Assembly: GCA_046331545.1 (NCBI GenBank)
Contig: JAXLQR010000002.1
Location: 3,348,001 to 3,412,000, forward strand
Direction of reading: 5' to 3'
Origin: JADJVL01 sp046331545
GTDB lineage: Bacteria; Acidobacteriota; Holophagae; Holophagales; Holophagaceae
DNA length: 64,000 bases
Position numbers and translations under genes: made by a program. Numbering within the stretch: the stretch's first letter is position 1; each line of letters begins with the position of its first letter. The notes below the pieces were generated by a model, which was given only the letters and a program-made list of their open reading frames with translations, did not search any database and had not been told where the DNA came from. Of this stretch, positions 12,304 through 21,351 are shown in pieces.

Positions 12304-14013
12304 ATGTGCGGCATCCTCGCCATCCTCAGCCTCGACCCCGCGAAGCCCATCCCGCCCGACCTCCGGCGCCAGGCCCTCGCCCAGGCCCGCAAGCTGCGCC
12401 ACCGCGGACCGGACTGGAGCGGCGTCTTCAGCGACGAACGGGCGGTGCTCTGCCACGAGCGCCTCTCCATCGTGGACGTGGAGCACGGCGCCCAGCCCCT
12501 GAAGGACGTCCGCACGGGCGCCGTGCTGGCGGTGAACGGCGAGATCTACAACCACCGGGACCTGGAGCGGAGCCTGAAGGCGCCCCATGACTTCCAGACG
12601 GCCTCGGACTGCGAGCCCATCCTCTACCTCCACGACGAGGCCCCGGACGATCCGGCCTCCTGGCTCAACGCCATGAACGGCATCTTCGCCTTCGTGCTCC
12701 ACGACCCCGCCCGGAAGGACTTCCTCCTCGCCCGGGATCCCATCGGCGTGGTTCCCCTCTACGTGGGCTGGGACCGGGCGGAGCACCTCTACGTCGCCTC
12801 CGAGCTCAAGGCCCTGGAGGGGATCTGCGAGCGCATCAAGGAATTCCCGCCCGGGCACTTCCTGCGGGGATCCCAGGCCGGGAAGGGCTTCCAGCGCTAC
12901 TACGCGCCCGTCTGGGCCGAGCCGAGCTTCCTGCCCTCGGAGCCCTACGATCCGGCGAGACTCCGCGCCGCCCTGGAGGCCGCAGTGCACCGCCAGCTCA
13001 TGTGCGACGTGCCCTACGGCGTGCTCATCAGCGGCGGCGTGGACTCCAGCCTGGTGGCCTCCATCGCGGCGAAGTTCAGCGCGAAGCGCGTGGAGTCGGA
13101 CGACCGGGAAGGGGCCTGGTGGCCGCGCCTCCACTCCTTCGCCATCGGCCTCGAAGGCGCGCCGGACCTGCCCAAGGCGAAGGTGGTGGCGGACGCCATC
13201 GGCAGCGTCCACCACGAGATCCACTTCACCGTGCAGGAGGGCCTGGACGCGCTCTCCGACGTCATCCACCACCTGGAGACCTTCGACATCACCACCATCC
13301 GCGCGTCCACCCCCATGTACCTCCTCATGCGGAAGATCCGGGCCATGGGCATCAAGATGGTGCTGTCGGGCGAAGGGGCCGACGAGGTCTTCGGCGGCTA
13401 CCTCTACTTCCACAAGGCGCCGGACGCCCGGGAGCTCCACGACGAGACCGTGCGCAAGCTCGCCAAGCTGCACCTCTACGACTGCGCCCGGGCCAACAAG
13501 GCCAGCGCCGCCTGGGGCGTGGAGGCCCGCGTGCCCTTCCTGGACCGGGAGTTCCTGGACGTCGCCATGATGATGGATCCCGCCGTGAAGCTGCCCCGCA
13601 ACGCCCCGCGCCCGAAGCCCATGGAGAAGTGGCCCCTGCGCCAGGCCTTCGACGGGGCCATCCCCGACGAGGTGCTGTGGCGCCAGAAGGAGCAGTTCAG
13701 CGACGGCGTGGGCTACGGCTGGATCAACGCGCTGAAGGACTACGCCGAGCGCGAGGTGAGCGACGGCATGCTGCGGGGCGCCGCCGAGCGCTTCCCCGTG
13801 AAGACGCCCGAGACCAAGGAGGCCTACCTCTACCGCCAGCTCTTCGAGCAGCACTTTCCCAGCGCCACGGCGGTCAACTGCGTGCCCTGGGAACGCAGCG
13901 TGGCCTGCAGCACCGAGACCGCCCTCAAGTGGGACGCCGCCTTCCAGAAGCTGGTGGACCCCTCGGGCCGCGCGGTGGTGGACGTGCACGGGTCGGGCTA
14001 CGCCGAGGCGTGA
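12304..14013 (+). CDS. asnB: Asparagine synthase (glutamine-hydrolysing)
   Basis: 569 residues, near the E. coli AsnB length. Mature Cys2 after Met (MCGILAIL) is the glutaminase nucleophile of the class II amidotransferase domain, supported by RHRGPDWSG, ERLSIVD and AVNGEIYNH. The synthetase half carries the PP-loop ISGGVDSSLVASI and SGEGADEVFGGY. It transfers glutamine amide nitrogen to beta-aspartyl-AMP to make asparagine. The start has AGGAG at 12294-12298. Expression is likely set by the Asn leader and terminator immediately upstream. Confidence 0.96.
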   Translation: MCGILAILSLDPAKPIPPDLRRQALAQARKLRHRGPDWSGVFSDERAVLCHERLSIVDVEHGAQPLKDVRTGAVLAVNGEIYNHRDLERSLKAPHDFQTASDCEPILYLHDEAPDDPASWLNAMNGIFAFVLHDPARKDFLLARDPIGVVPLYVGWDRAEHLYVASELKALEGICERIKEFPPGHFLRGSQAGKGFQRYYAPVWAEPSFLPSEPYDPARLRAALEAAVHRQLMCDVPYGVLISGGVDSSLVASIAAKFSAKRVESDDREGAWWPRLHSFAIGLEGAPDLPKAKVVADAIGSVHHEIHFTVQEGLDALSDVIHHLETFDITTIRASTPMYLLMRKIRAMGIKMVLSGEGADEVFGGYLYFHKAPDARELHDETVRKLAKLHLYDCARANKASAAWGVEARVPFLDREFLDVAMMMDPAVKLPRNAPRPKPMEKWPLRQAFDGAIPDEVLWRQKEQFSDGVGYGWINALKDYAEREVSDGMLRGAAERFPVKTPETKEAYLYRQLFEQHFPSATAVNCVPWERSVACSTETALKWDAAFQKLVDPSGRAVVDVHGSGYAEA

Positions 14014-14063
14014 CGGTGGCCGGCGACGGCTCCGATACCATGGGGATTCCCACCGGAGTCCCC

Positions 14064-15251
14064 ATGTCCGCCGCCTTCACCGACCACCTGACGAAGCAGC
14101 TCGACGGCCTGAGGGCCGAGGGCCTCTTCAAGACCGAGCGCGTGATCACCACGCCCCAGGGCTCCTGGGTGGAGGCCAACGACAGGCGGGTGATCAACCT
14201 CTGCGCGAACAACTACCTCGGCCTCTCGGGCCGGCCGGAGCTGGTGGAGGCGGGCAAGAAGGCCCTGGAGAAGCATGGCTTCGGCCTCTCCTCCGTCCGC
14301 TTCATCTGCGGCACCCAGGACGTGCACAAGGCCCTGGAGGCCCGCCTCGCGGCCTTCCTCGGCTTCGAGGACACCATCCTCTTCTCCAGCTGCTTCGACG
14401 CCAACGGCGGCGTCTTCGAGGCGCTGCTGGGGGAGGAGGACGCCATCATCAGCGACGCCCTGAACCACGCCTCCATCATCGACGGCATCCGTCTCTGCAA
14501 GGCCCAGCGCTTCCGCTACGCCAACTCCGACATGGCGGACCTCGAGGCCAAGCTCCAGGAGGCCTCGGGCGCCCGCTTCAAGCTGGTGGTCACCGACGGC
14601 GTCTTCTCCATGGACGGCTACATCGCCAGGCTGCCGGAGATCTGCGACCTGGCCGAGAAGCACGGGGCGATGGTCCTCGTGGACGACAGCCACGCGGTGG
14701 GCTTCATGGGGGCGAACGGGAAGGGCACCCACGAGCACTGCGGCGTCATGGGCCGGGTGGCGCTGATGACCGGAACCCTGGGCAAGGCCCTGGGCGGCGC
14801 CTCGGGGGGCTACGTGGCCGGCTCGAAGGAGGCCGTGGAGTGGCTGCGGCAGAAGGCCCGGCCCTACCTCTTCTCCAACACCCTCGCCCCGGTCATCGCC
14901 GAAACCACCCTGACCGTGCTCGACCTGGTGGAGAAGGATGTCGAGCTCCGCGCGCGGCTCCGGGCCAACGCCGCCCACTTCCGCATCGAGATGGGCAAGC
15001 TGGGCTTCAACCTCCTGCCCGGCGAGCACCCCATCATCCCCGTCATGCTCTACGACGCGCCTCTGGCCCAGGAGTTCGCGAAGCGCCTGCTGGACGAGGG
15101 CGTCTACGTCATCGGGTTCTTCTTCCCCGTGGTGCCGAAGGGCCAGGCCCGCATCCGCACCCAGATGAGCGCCGCCCACACCATCCAGGATCTCGACGCG
15201 GCGGTCGCGGCCTTCGCGAAGGTCGGGCGGCACCTGGGGGTGATCGGCTGA
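14064..15251 (+). CDS. kbl: Glycine C-acetyltransferase (2-amino-3-ketobutyrate CoA ligase)
   Basis: 395 residues of the alpha-oxoamine synthase family. Motifs: NLCANNYLGLSGRPEL, GLSSVRFICGTQDVHK, the PLP-contacting DDSHAVGFMG, and GTLGKALGGASGGY with the PLP lysine. It cleaves 2-amino-3-ketobutyrate to glycine and acetyl-CoA, the second step of threonine degradation. The first-step enzyme tdh lies 6 kb downstream instead of adjacent. It starts 50 bp after asnB, so readthrough from that operon is possible. Confidence 0.95.
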   Translation: MSAAFTDHLTKQLDGLRAEGLFKTERVITTPQGSWVEANDRRVINLCANNYLGLSGRPELVEAGKKALEKHGFGLSSVRFICGTQDVHKALEARLAAFLGFEDTILFSSCFDANGGVFEALLGEEDAIISDALNHASIIDGIRLCKAQRFRYANSDMADLEAKLQEASGARFKLVVTDGVFSMDGYIARLPEICDLAEKHGAMVLVDDSHAVGFMGANGKGTHEHCGVMGRVALMTGTLGKALGGASGGYVAGSKEAVEWLRQKARPYLFSNTLAPVIAETTLTVLDLVEKDVELRARLRANAAHFRIEMGKLGFNLLPGEHPIIPVMLYDAPLAQEFAKRLLDEGVYVIGFFFPVVPKGQARIRTQMSAAHTIQDLDAAVAAFAKVGRHLGVIG

Positions 15252-15263
15252 GCGCCGCCCCCT

Positions 15264-15295
15264 GGCCGCGGAGGACACCCTGAGGCTCCGCGGCC
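15264..15295 (+). terminator. Hairpin between convergent kbl and VWA genes
   Basis: A 10-bp perfect inverted repeat (15264-15273 with 15286-15295, 12-nt loop) lies 12 bp after the kbl stop in the convergent gap. There is no T-run, so termination strength is uncertain. The rest of the 160-bp gap shows no gene. Confidence 0.4.
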
Positions 15296-15412
15296 GTGGG
15301 GAAGCCCGGGGGCGGCGCGGCGTCGGAGGAGCCCGGCCCCATCGCCCCGCCAGGAGACCCTCGAGGCGGAGGCGGGGACGGGACTGCCCGGGCCCAGGCC
15401 TCATGTCCCGGT

Positions 15413-17356
15413 TCACTTCCGGGCCAGGGCCCGAGCTTGGCCCTGGATCCCGGCCAAGGAACCCATCAGTCTCAGCCAGTCGCCGCGCAGCCCGCCGGGG
15501 TCCTCGCCGAGGGCCGCGGCGCCCAGGCCCTGGGCGAGCTGAAGGGTGGCGGAGCCCTTGTGGGGGGACTCCCGCAGGACCATCCCGCAGGCCGCCACCG
15601 CCGCCGCCCAGCGGCTGTCCGCGGAGGCTTCCGGAAGGGGCCGCACCTCGTCCCGGACCGGCACCTCCAGCCGGCGGCTGAAGAAGCCGTCCGGCTTCTT
15701 GTAGCGGACCTTCACCGTGAGCAGGTCCCGGGAGCCCCTGGCGAGCCTGCGTTCGTCGGACTGGTACTTCAGGGGATCCACCGCGGGCACTTCGGCGTCG
15801 GCGCCGGGAGGGACGACCTCGTAGAGGGCCGTGACGCTGTGCCCCGCGTTCATCTCCCCGGCGTCCTTGGCGTCGTCGTTGAAGTCCTCCGCGGCCAGCA
15901 GGCGGTTCTCGTAGCCGATGAGGCGGTAGGACTGGACGCGGGCCGGATTGAACTCCACCTGCAGCTTCACGTCCTTGGCGATGGTGACGAGGCTGGCCCC
16001 GCCCGCGCCGAAGACCTTCTCCATCTCCTTCAGGGAGTCGATGTATGCGTAGTTGCCGTTGCCCTTGTCGGCGAGTTGCTCCAGGGTCGCGTCCTTGAGG
16101 TTGCCCATCCCGAAGCCGAGGCAGGTGAGGAAGACGCCGCTCCTGCGCTCCTCCTCGATGAGCCGGACCAGGCTGCCCTCGTCGCTGGTCCCCACGTTGA
16201 AGTCGCCGTCGGTGCACAGCAGGACGCGGTTGTCGGCGCCCTTCTGGAAGTTCCTCCGCGCCACGTCGTAGGCCTGCCGGATGCCCGCCGAGCCGTGCGT
16301 GCTGCCGCCCGCCTCGAGGCGTGCCAGGGCCTCCTGGACGCGGGCCTTCTCCGAGCCGGGGGTGGAATCCAGCACCAGCCCGCTGTTGCCCGCGTAGACC
16401 ACCAGGGCGACGCGGTCCTCGGGGCGCAGGCTCTCGCAGAGGCGGATGAGGCCCCGCTTGACCAGGGGCAGCTTGTTGTCCTCCATCATCGAACCCGACA
16501 CGTCGATGAGGAAGACGAGGTTGCGGGGCGGGAGCTGGTCGAGGCGGAGCCGCCGCCCCTGCAGGCCCACCCGCACCAGGCGGTGCCCCGGCCGCCACGG
16601 GCAGTCGAAGACTTCGGTGGCCACGGAGAAGGGGTGCTTCCCCTCCGGCTCGGGGTAGCTGTAGGTGAAGTAGTTGAGCAGCTCCTCGATGCGCACGGCG
16701 TCCGCCGGAGGCGCCTGCCCCTGCTCGACGAAGCGGCGGACATTGCTGGCGCTGGCGGTGTCCACGTCGATGGAGAAGGTGGACAAGGGATCCCGCCGGG
16801 CGGACCGGAAGGCGTTGTCCTGGAGGGCGTGGTAGGCCTCCGTGTTGGGGGCCGCGCTGGCCTGGCGCACCGAGGCGGGAGCCCCGCCGGGGCCGGCCGC
16901 GCCGGGCGCGAGGCAGACCCGGTTCAATGACCGTTCCTGGCTGAACGTGGCAGACGCGGTGACGGTGGTGGTGTCCACCGTGGCGACGCTGGCCACGACC
17001 TCCACCACGCAGGCCGCCGCGGCCTCGGAGGCCAGCCGGAAGCTGGAGCGGAACTCCTGGCCGGCGACCAGCACCACCTGGGTCCGCGCCGAGGCGAAGC
17101 CCTCCTTCGTGATCTGGACGGTATAGGACCCCGCGAGCAGCAGGGAGAAGCGGAAGGCGCCCCTGGCGTCGGTGCTCACCACCCGGTCCGAGGGCAGGGC
17201 CAAGGAGGCGAGGCGCACGGTGGCGCCGGCGACGGGCGCGCCGCCCGCGTCCACCACCGTGCCCGAAAGGACGGCGGTGGCGGGGGTCTGGGCCGGCAGG
17301 GCCGCTCCGGCGAGGAGGAGGCAGGGAACGAGGGCGAGGGATCGGGACAGGCCCAT
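15413..17356 (-). CDS. Secreted von Willebrand factor A protein (YfbK type) with carboxypeptidase-regulatory domain
   Basis: 647 residues with a signal peptide ending LPAQT. Residues about 27-105 form a carboxypeptidase-regulatory-like/CNA-B fold (SGTVVDAGGAPVAGATVRL, AFRFSLLLAGSYTVQITKEG). The YfbK-type N-terminal segment follows (TFSIDVDTASASNVRRF, RIEELLNYFTYSYPEP). Then comes a VWA domain with an intact MIDAS (DVSGSM, later TDGDFNVG) and a C-terminal DUF3520-like region. VWA domains bind metal-dependent protein ligands. The gene is divergent from a response regulator/kinase pair 179 bp away, which may control it. Confidence 0.87.
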   Translation of the reverse strand: MGLSRSLALVPCLLLAGAALPAQTPATAVLSGTVVDAGGAPVAGATVRLASLALPSDRVVSTDARGAFRFSLLLAGSYTVQITKEGFASARTQVVLVAGQEFRSSFRLASEAAAACVVEVVASVATVDTTTVTASATFSQERSLNRVCLAPGAAGPGGAPASVRQASAAPNTEAYHALQDNAFRSARRDPLSTFSIDVDTASASNVRRFVEQGQAPPADAVRIEELLNYFTYSYPEPEGKHPFSVATEVFDCPWRPGHRLVRVGLQGRRLRLDQLPPRNLVFLIDVSGSMMEDNKLPLVKRGLIRLCESLRPEDRVALVVYAGNSGLVLDSTPGSEKARVQEALARLEAGGSTHGSAGIRQAYDVARRNFQKGADNRVLLCTDGDFNVGTSDEGSLVRLIEEERRSGVFLTCLGFGMGNLKDATLEQLADKGNGNYAYIDSLKEMEKVFGAGGASLVTIAKDVKLQVEFNPARVQSYRLIGYENRLLAAEDFNDDAKDAGEMNAGHSVTALYEVVPPGADAEVPAVDPLKYQSDERRLARGSRDLLTVKVRYKKPDGFFSRRLEVPVRDEVRPLPEASADSRWAAAVAACGMVLRESPHKGSATLQLAQGLGAAALGEDPGGLRGDWLRLMGSLAGIQGQARALARK

Positions 17357-17535
17357 GGCAGGCCTCCTTTCGTCGTCGGGGGTGGAAGGGAAGGGCGCGG
17401 GTCCGGCGCCGCAGGGACAGCATCGGGCGGATCCGCGCGGCCTTCCGTAACAGCTCGGTCACAAGCCCCGCCGCCTCGGTTCCCGGGCGGGCGGCTCTGC
17501 GATCATGGGCCCTCGGCATCCCTGCAAGGGCACCC

Positions 17536-18258
17536 ATGGACAAGCAGCGCATCCTCGTGGTCGAAGACGATCCCGCCATCCGGAAGGGGGTCGCGCACAG
17601 CCTGCGGTTCAACGGCTACGAGGTGGTGGAGGCCGTGGACGAGGCCGGGGGGCTGCAGGCCGCGGCGTCGCCCTTCGACCTGCTGCTGCTGGACCTCAAC
17701 CTCCCCGGCGGCGACGGCCTGGGGATCCTCAAGGCGGTGCGGGCCTCGAACGCCGCGGTGCCGGTCATCATCCTCACCGCCCGGGGCGACGAGGACGACC
17801 GCGTGAAGGGGCTCAGGCTCGGCGCCGACGACTACGTGGTGAAGCCCTTCGGCGCGCTGGAGCTGCTGGCGCGCATCGAGGCGGTGCTCCGCCGCTCGCC
17901 GTCGCGCCCCGCGGGATCGCGCCTCGTGTCCGTGCCCGGCGGGGTGCTGGACCTGGGGAAGCGGGAGCTGCGGTTCGACGACGGGGCGACCTCGCCCCTC
18001 AGCGAGCGGGAGGCGGAGCTGCTGGCCTTCCTCGCCCGCAACGCGGGCCGGGCCGTGAGCCGGGACGAGATCCTGGCCCAGGTCTGGCGGCTCAACCCCG
18101 ACGCCGTGGAGACGCGCACGGTGGACATGCACGTGACGCGGCTGCGGGCCAAGCTCCGGGATGACGCGGCCGAGCCGCGCATCATCCTCACGCTGCGCGG
18201 GCGGGGCTACGCCTTCGCCCCCGGGGCCGGCGAGGACGGCCCGGCGGGGAACCCGTGA
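17536..18258 (+). CDS. OmpR-family response regulator
   Basis: 240 residues. The receiver domain has the acidic pocket EDD (10-12), phospho-acceptor Asp53 in LLLDLNLPGGDG, and VKPFG with the conserved lysine. A winged-helix DNA-binding domain follows (SEREAELLAFLARNAGRAVSRDEILAQVW, TVDMHVTRLRAKL, ILTLRGRGYAF). Its last codons overlap the histidine-kinase start as GTGA, forming a two-gene operon. Targets are unknown; the divergent VWA gene is the nearest candidate. Confidence 0.94.
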   Translation: MDKQRILVVEDDPAIRKGVAHSLRFNGYEVVEAVDEAGGLQAAASPFDLLLLDLNLPGGDGLGILKAVRASNAAVPVIILTARGDEDDRVKGLRLGADDYVVKPFGALELLARIEAVLRRSPSRPAGSRLVSVPGGVLDLGKRELRFDDGATSPLSEREAELLAFLARNAGRAVSRDEILAQVWRLNPDAVETRTVDMHVTRLRAKLRDDAAEPRIILTLRGRGYAFAPGAGEDGPAGNP

Positions 18259-19958
18259 GGCGGCGCCCCGGCCCCTGGCTCCTCTACGCCCTGGCGCTGG
18301 TGCTGGGCCTGGGGGCCATGGGCTGGATCACCCTCAAGGCCGTGCGCTCGGAGCGGGCGGAGCAGGAGGCCCGCCGCCGGGCGGACCTGGAGGAGAAGGT
18401 GCGCCTCGCCCTCTGGCGCATGGACTCCACCATGGCGCTCTTCCTGCTGCCCGAGGCGGCTCGGCCCTGGTCCGACTACGAGCCCTTCCACGCTCCGGAG
18501 CCCGGCCTCACCCGCGACGGGCGGAAGGGCGGACGGGGGGACCTCGTGCCCTCGCCCCTGCTGCTCACCGGCGACTGGATGGTGCTCCTGCGCTTCCAGA
18601 TCGACCGGGACGGCCGCTTCACCTCGCCCCTGGTGCCGGGGCCCAGGGACCGGGAGCTGGCCCGGGCGGTGGCCCTGGATCCCGGCCGCAGCGCCCTCTG
18701 CGAGGCCCGCCTGCGGGAGGTCCAAGGCCTCGTGAGCTGGGACTCGGTCCGCGCGGACCTGGCGCGCCACGGCGGCGTGCTGCTGGACGCCCGGCAGCGC
18801 CGGGAGCTCCAGGGACTCACGGACCGGAGGGGCGGCGCCGCGCCGCCCGGGGAGGTGAGGATCCTCTCGCCCTTCCAGGTCTCCCAGGGCTCCTGGACCG
18901 CCTTCTGGGTCGGAGACCGGCTCCTGATGGCGCGCCAGGTGTGGGTCGGGGACCGGGAGCTGCTCCAGGCCTGCTGGCTGGACTGGCAGGCCCTGAAGGA
19001 GGTGCTCATGAGCACCATCCGCGAGAACCTGCCCCAGGCGGACCTCGTGCCCGCGGAGGCCTCGATCGGGGCGGAGGCCGGGAAGGGCGGGGCCGGGCGC
19101 CTCAGCTCGCTGCCGGTCCGCCTCCTGCCCGGCCCGCCGGCGAAGGCCGCCCCCGGGCTGTCCACGCCTTCGCGGGCGGCCCTGCTCTTCGGCTGGCTCT
19201 GCGCCCTCGCCGGCGCCCTCGCGGGGGCCTTCGTGCTGCACCGCGCCACGGTGCAGGGCGAGCGGCGCGGGGCCTTCGCCTCGGCGGTGGCCCACGAGCT
19301 GCGGACGCCCCTCACCACCTTCCGCCTCTACACGGACCTGCTGGCCCAGGGCATGGTGTCGGATCCCGCCGAACAGGCCGAGCTCCACCGCACCCTGGCC
19401 TCGGAGGCGGAACGGCTGGACCACCTCGTGAAGAACGTCCTGGCCTACGCCCGCCTGGAGGCGGGGCGGGAGGTGAGCCTCGAGGACCACGGAGCCGGGG
19501 AGCTGCTGGACCGGATGGTTCCGCGGCTCGAGGCCCGCGCCGCGCAGGCGGGGCTGGCCCTCGATCGCGCGGCGCCGCCCGCGCTGCGGGCCCTGCGCCT
19601 GCGCACCGACGCCCTGATGGTGGAGCAGATCCTGTTCAACCTCGTGGACAACGCCTGCAAGTACGCCGTCCCGGCGGCCGGGGACGGGCGCGTGGGGATC
19701 GCCCTGGAGGCCGCGGGCGGAAGGCTCGCCATCCGCGTCTCCGATTCGGGGCCGGGCATCCCTCCGGACCAGCGCCGGCGCCTGTTCAGGCCCTTCGGAA
19801 CGCCCGGCCCCCGGGAGGCGCGGCGCGCGCCGGGCGTGGGGCTGGGGCTCGCCCTCGGCCGGAGGCTCGCCCGGATCCTGGGGGGCGACCTGGCCTTCGA
19901 GGCCGCCCCGGCCGGCGCGACCTTCGTCCTCACCCTTCCCGTTCGGCCCGCGGACTGA
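18255..19958 (+). CDS. Membrane sensor histidine kinase
   Basis: 567 residues from GTG 18255. One transmembrane helix lies near residues 7-26 and a second near 310-332 (FGWLCALAGALAGAFVL), enclosing a periplasmic sensor region of about 280 residues with no recognised fold. HisKA has AHELRTPLTTF (His347). The catalytic domain has NLVDNACKYA, DSGPGIP and the G2 box GVGLGLALG. It is coupled to the preceding response regulator, its likely partner. Confidence 0.93.
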   Translation: MRRRPGPWLLYALALVLGLGAMGWITLKAVRSERAEQEARRRADLEEKVRLALWRMDSTMALFLLPEAARPWSDYEPFHAPEPGLTRDGRKGGRGDLVPSPLLLTGDWMVLLRFQIDRDGRFTSPLVPGPRDRELARAVALDPGRSALCEARLREVQGLVSWDSVRADLARHGGVLLDARQRRELQGLTDRRGGAAPPGEVRILSPFQVSQGSWTAFWVGDRLLMARQVWVGDRELLQACWLDWQALKEVLMSTIRENLPQADLVPAEASIGAEAGKGGAGRLSSLPVRLLPGPPAKAAPGLSTPSRAALLFGWLCALAGALAGAFVLHRATVQGERRGAFASAVAHELRTPLTTFRLYTDLLAQGMVSDPAEQAELHRTLASEAERLDHLVKNVLAYARLEAGREVSLEDHGAGELLDRMVPRLEARAAQAGLALDRAAPPALRALRLRTDALMVEQILFNLVDNACKYAVPAAGDGRVGIALEAAGGRLAIRVSDSGPGIPPDQRRRLFRPFGTPGPREARRAPGVGLGLALGRRLARILGGDLAFEAAPAGATFVLTLPVRPAD

Positions 19959-20065
19959 ACCTCTGGCGGGCGGGTCGGTGCCTCAGGCCCAGGACCGGGG
20001 CGCCCCGCCTTGCCCGCCTCCGGCCGGCTGCCGCAGGGTGGCCTCACGCGTCCTGGAGCCCTCCG

Positions 20066-21283
20066 ATGTCCCCACGTCCCTTCCGCCTCGGCTCGGCCCT
20101 GGCCCTCGTCCTCGCCCTGGCCTGCGGCGGCGGAGGCGGCGGCGCCGGCACCTCCCTGTCCAGCGGAGGCCCGCCCTCCCCGCCCTCGGGGCTCGCGAGC
20201 ACCGGCGCCCTGGGGCGCATCTCCCTGACCTGGAACGCCAGCCCGGGGGCTTCGGGCTACTACGTGTACCGCAGCGCCCCGGGCGGCTCCCCCGCGCGGC
20301 TCAACGCGAGCCCGGTGTCCGCCCTGGCCTACGACGACCTCCTGGCCTCGCCGGGCGCGGACGGGGTGCTCTACACCTACCAGGTGACCGCGGCGAGCGC
20401 GTCGGGGGAGTCCGCACCGTCGGCCTCCACCGCGAACCTCCACGGGACCCGCCTCCCGGCGGCGAACCCCGCGGGATTCACCGCCTCGACGGTGGCCAGC
20501 CCCTACGTGGTGGAGGGCACCGCCACCGTGGACGGCGGGGACGTCACCGTCCAGGCCGGCGCGATGCTCTGCGTGAAGCCCGGCGGCGTCCTCAGCCTCC
20601 AGGACGCGGCCACCCTGCGGGTGCAGGGCACCTTCCGGGCCCTGGGCACGGCCGCGGCCCCGGCGGTGGTCAACGGGCACGGCTTCGCCGCCAACGATCC
20701 GGCCCGGGGCATCGGCGTCGTCTTCGACGGCGCCACGGCCTACAACGCCGGCACCGGACTTGGCTGCCTCCTCGACCACGCCCAGATCACGGGCCTGGCC
20801 CTGGGGAACGCCCGGCTGCGCATCCTGAACGCGGCCCCGGCCCTGCGGCACTGCAAGATCGCGAGCAACGACCCCCAGGGGCGGACCTACCTGGAGCTCA
20901 TGACGGGCTGCGGGGCCGCCATCACGCGCTGCGCCTTCACCGGGGTCGTCCCGACCCTCAACGGCGACCTGCGCAGCCAGGGCTTCAGCCTGTCCCAGTG
21001 CACCTTCAGCGGCGGCTACTACGGCATCTACGTGGGGCCCCTGACCAGCCCGGGGCTCGCGGCGGGGCAGTTCACCGGCAACCTGATGAACGGGGCGAAG
21101 GACGCGGTCCTGTACTTCGTCACCGCCTCCTCCGACGTCCCCCTCGCGGGGAACTACTGGTCCGGCGGGACGGGCACGCCGCCCCTGCCGGCGGTGAATC
21201 CCCTGGGATCCACCAACACGGCCACCCTCACCCTGATGCCGGCCCTCACGAGCGCCCCCTCGCCGGCGGGGCCCGACTGGTAG
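20066..21283 (+). CDS. Lipoprotein with fibronectin III and right-handed beta-helix-like region
   Basis: 405 residues. A lipobox (LALACGGGG, Cys20) is followed by a Gly/Ser/Pro linker, then a fibronectin type III domain at about 41-125 (PPSGLASTGALGRISLTWNASPGASGYYVYRS, YQVTAASASGES). From about 140 come short beta repeats typical of parallel beta-helices (CVKPGGVLSLQDAATLRVQGTF, LRHCKIASNDPQG, FSLSQCTFSGGYYGIYVG). Such proteins are surface adhesins or carbohydrate binders; no catalytic motif is seen. The 107-bp gap before it shows no clear element. Confidence 0.75.
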   Translation: MSPRPFRLGSALALVLALACGGGGGGAGTSLSSGGPPSPPSGLASTGALGRISLTWNASPGASGYYVYRSAPGGSPARLNASPVSALAYDDLLASPGADGVLYTYQVTAASASGESAPSASTANLHGTRLPAANPAGFTASTVASPYVVEGTATVDGGDVTVQAGAMLCVKPGGVLSLQDAATLRVQGTFRALGTAAAPAVVNGHGFAANDPARGIGVVFDGATAYNAGTGLGCLLDHAQITGLALGNARLRILNAAPALRHCKIASNDPQGRTYLELMTGCGAAITRCAFTGVVPTLNGDLRSQGFSLSQCTFSGGYYGIYVGPLTSPGLAAGQFTGNLMNGAKDAVLYFVTASSDVPLAGNYWSGGTGTPPLPAVNPLGSTNTATLTLMPALTSAPSPAGPDW

Positions 21284-21351
21284 GCGGCCGCAGCCGGCCC
21301 CCCATGGCCCGGCCCCCCCGGCGGTGCGATGCTAGGGGGGAAGGAGCCGCC

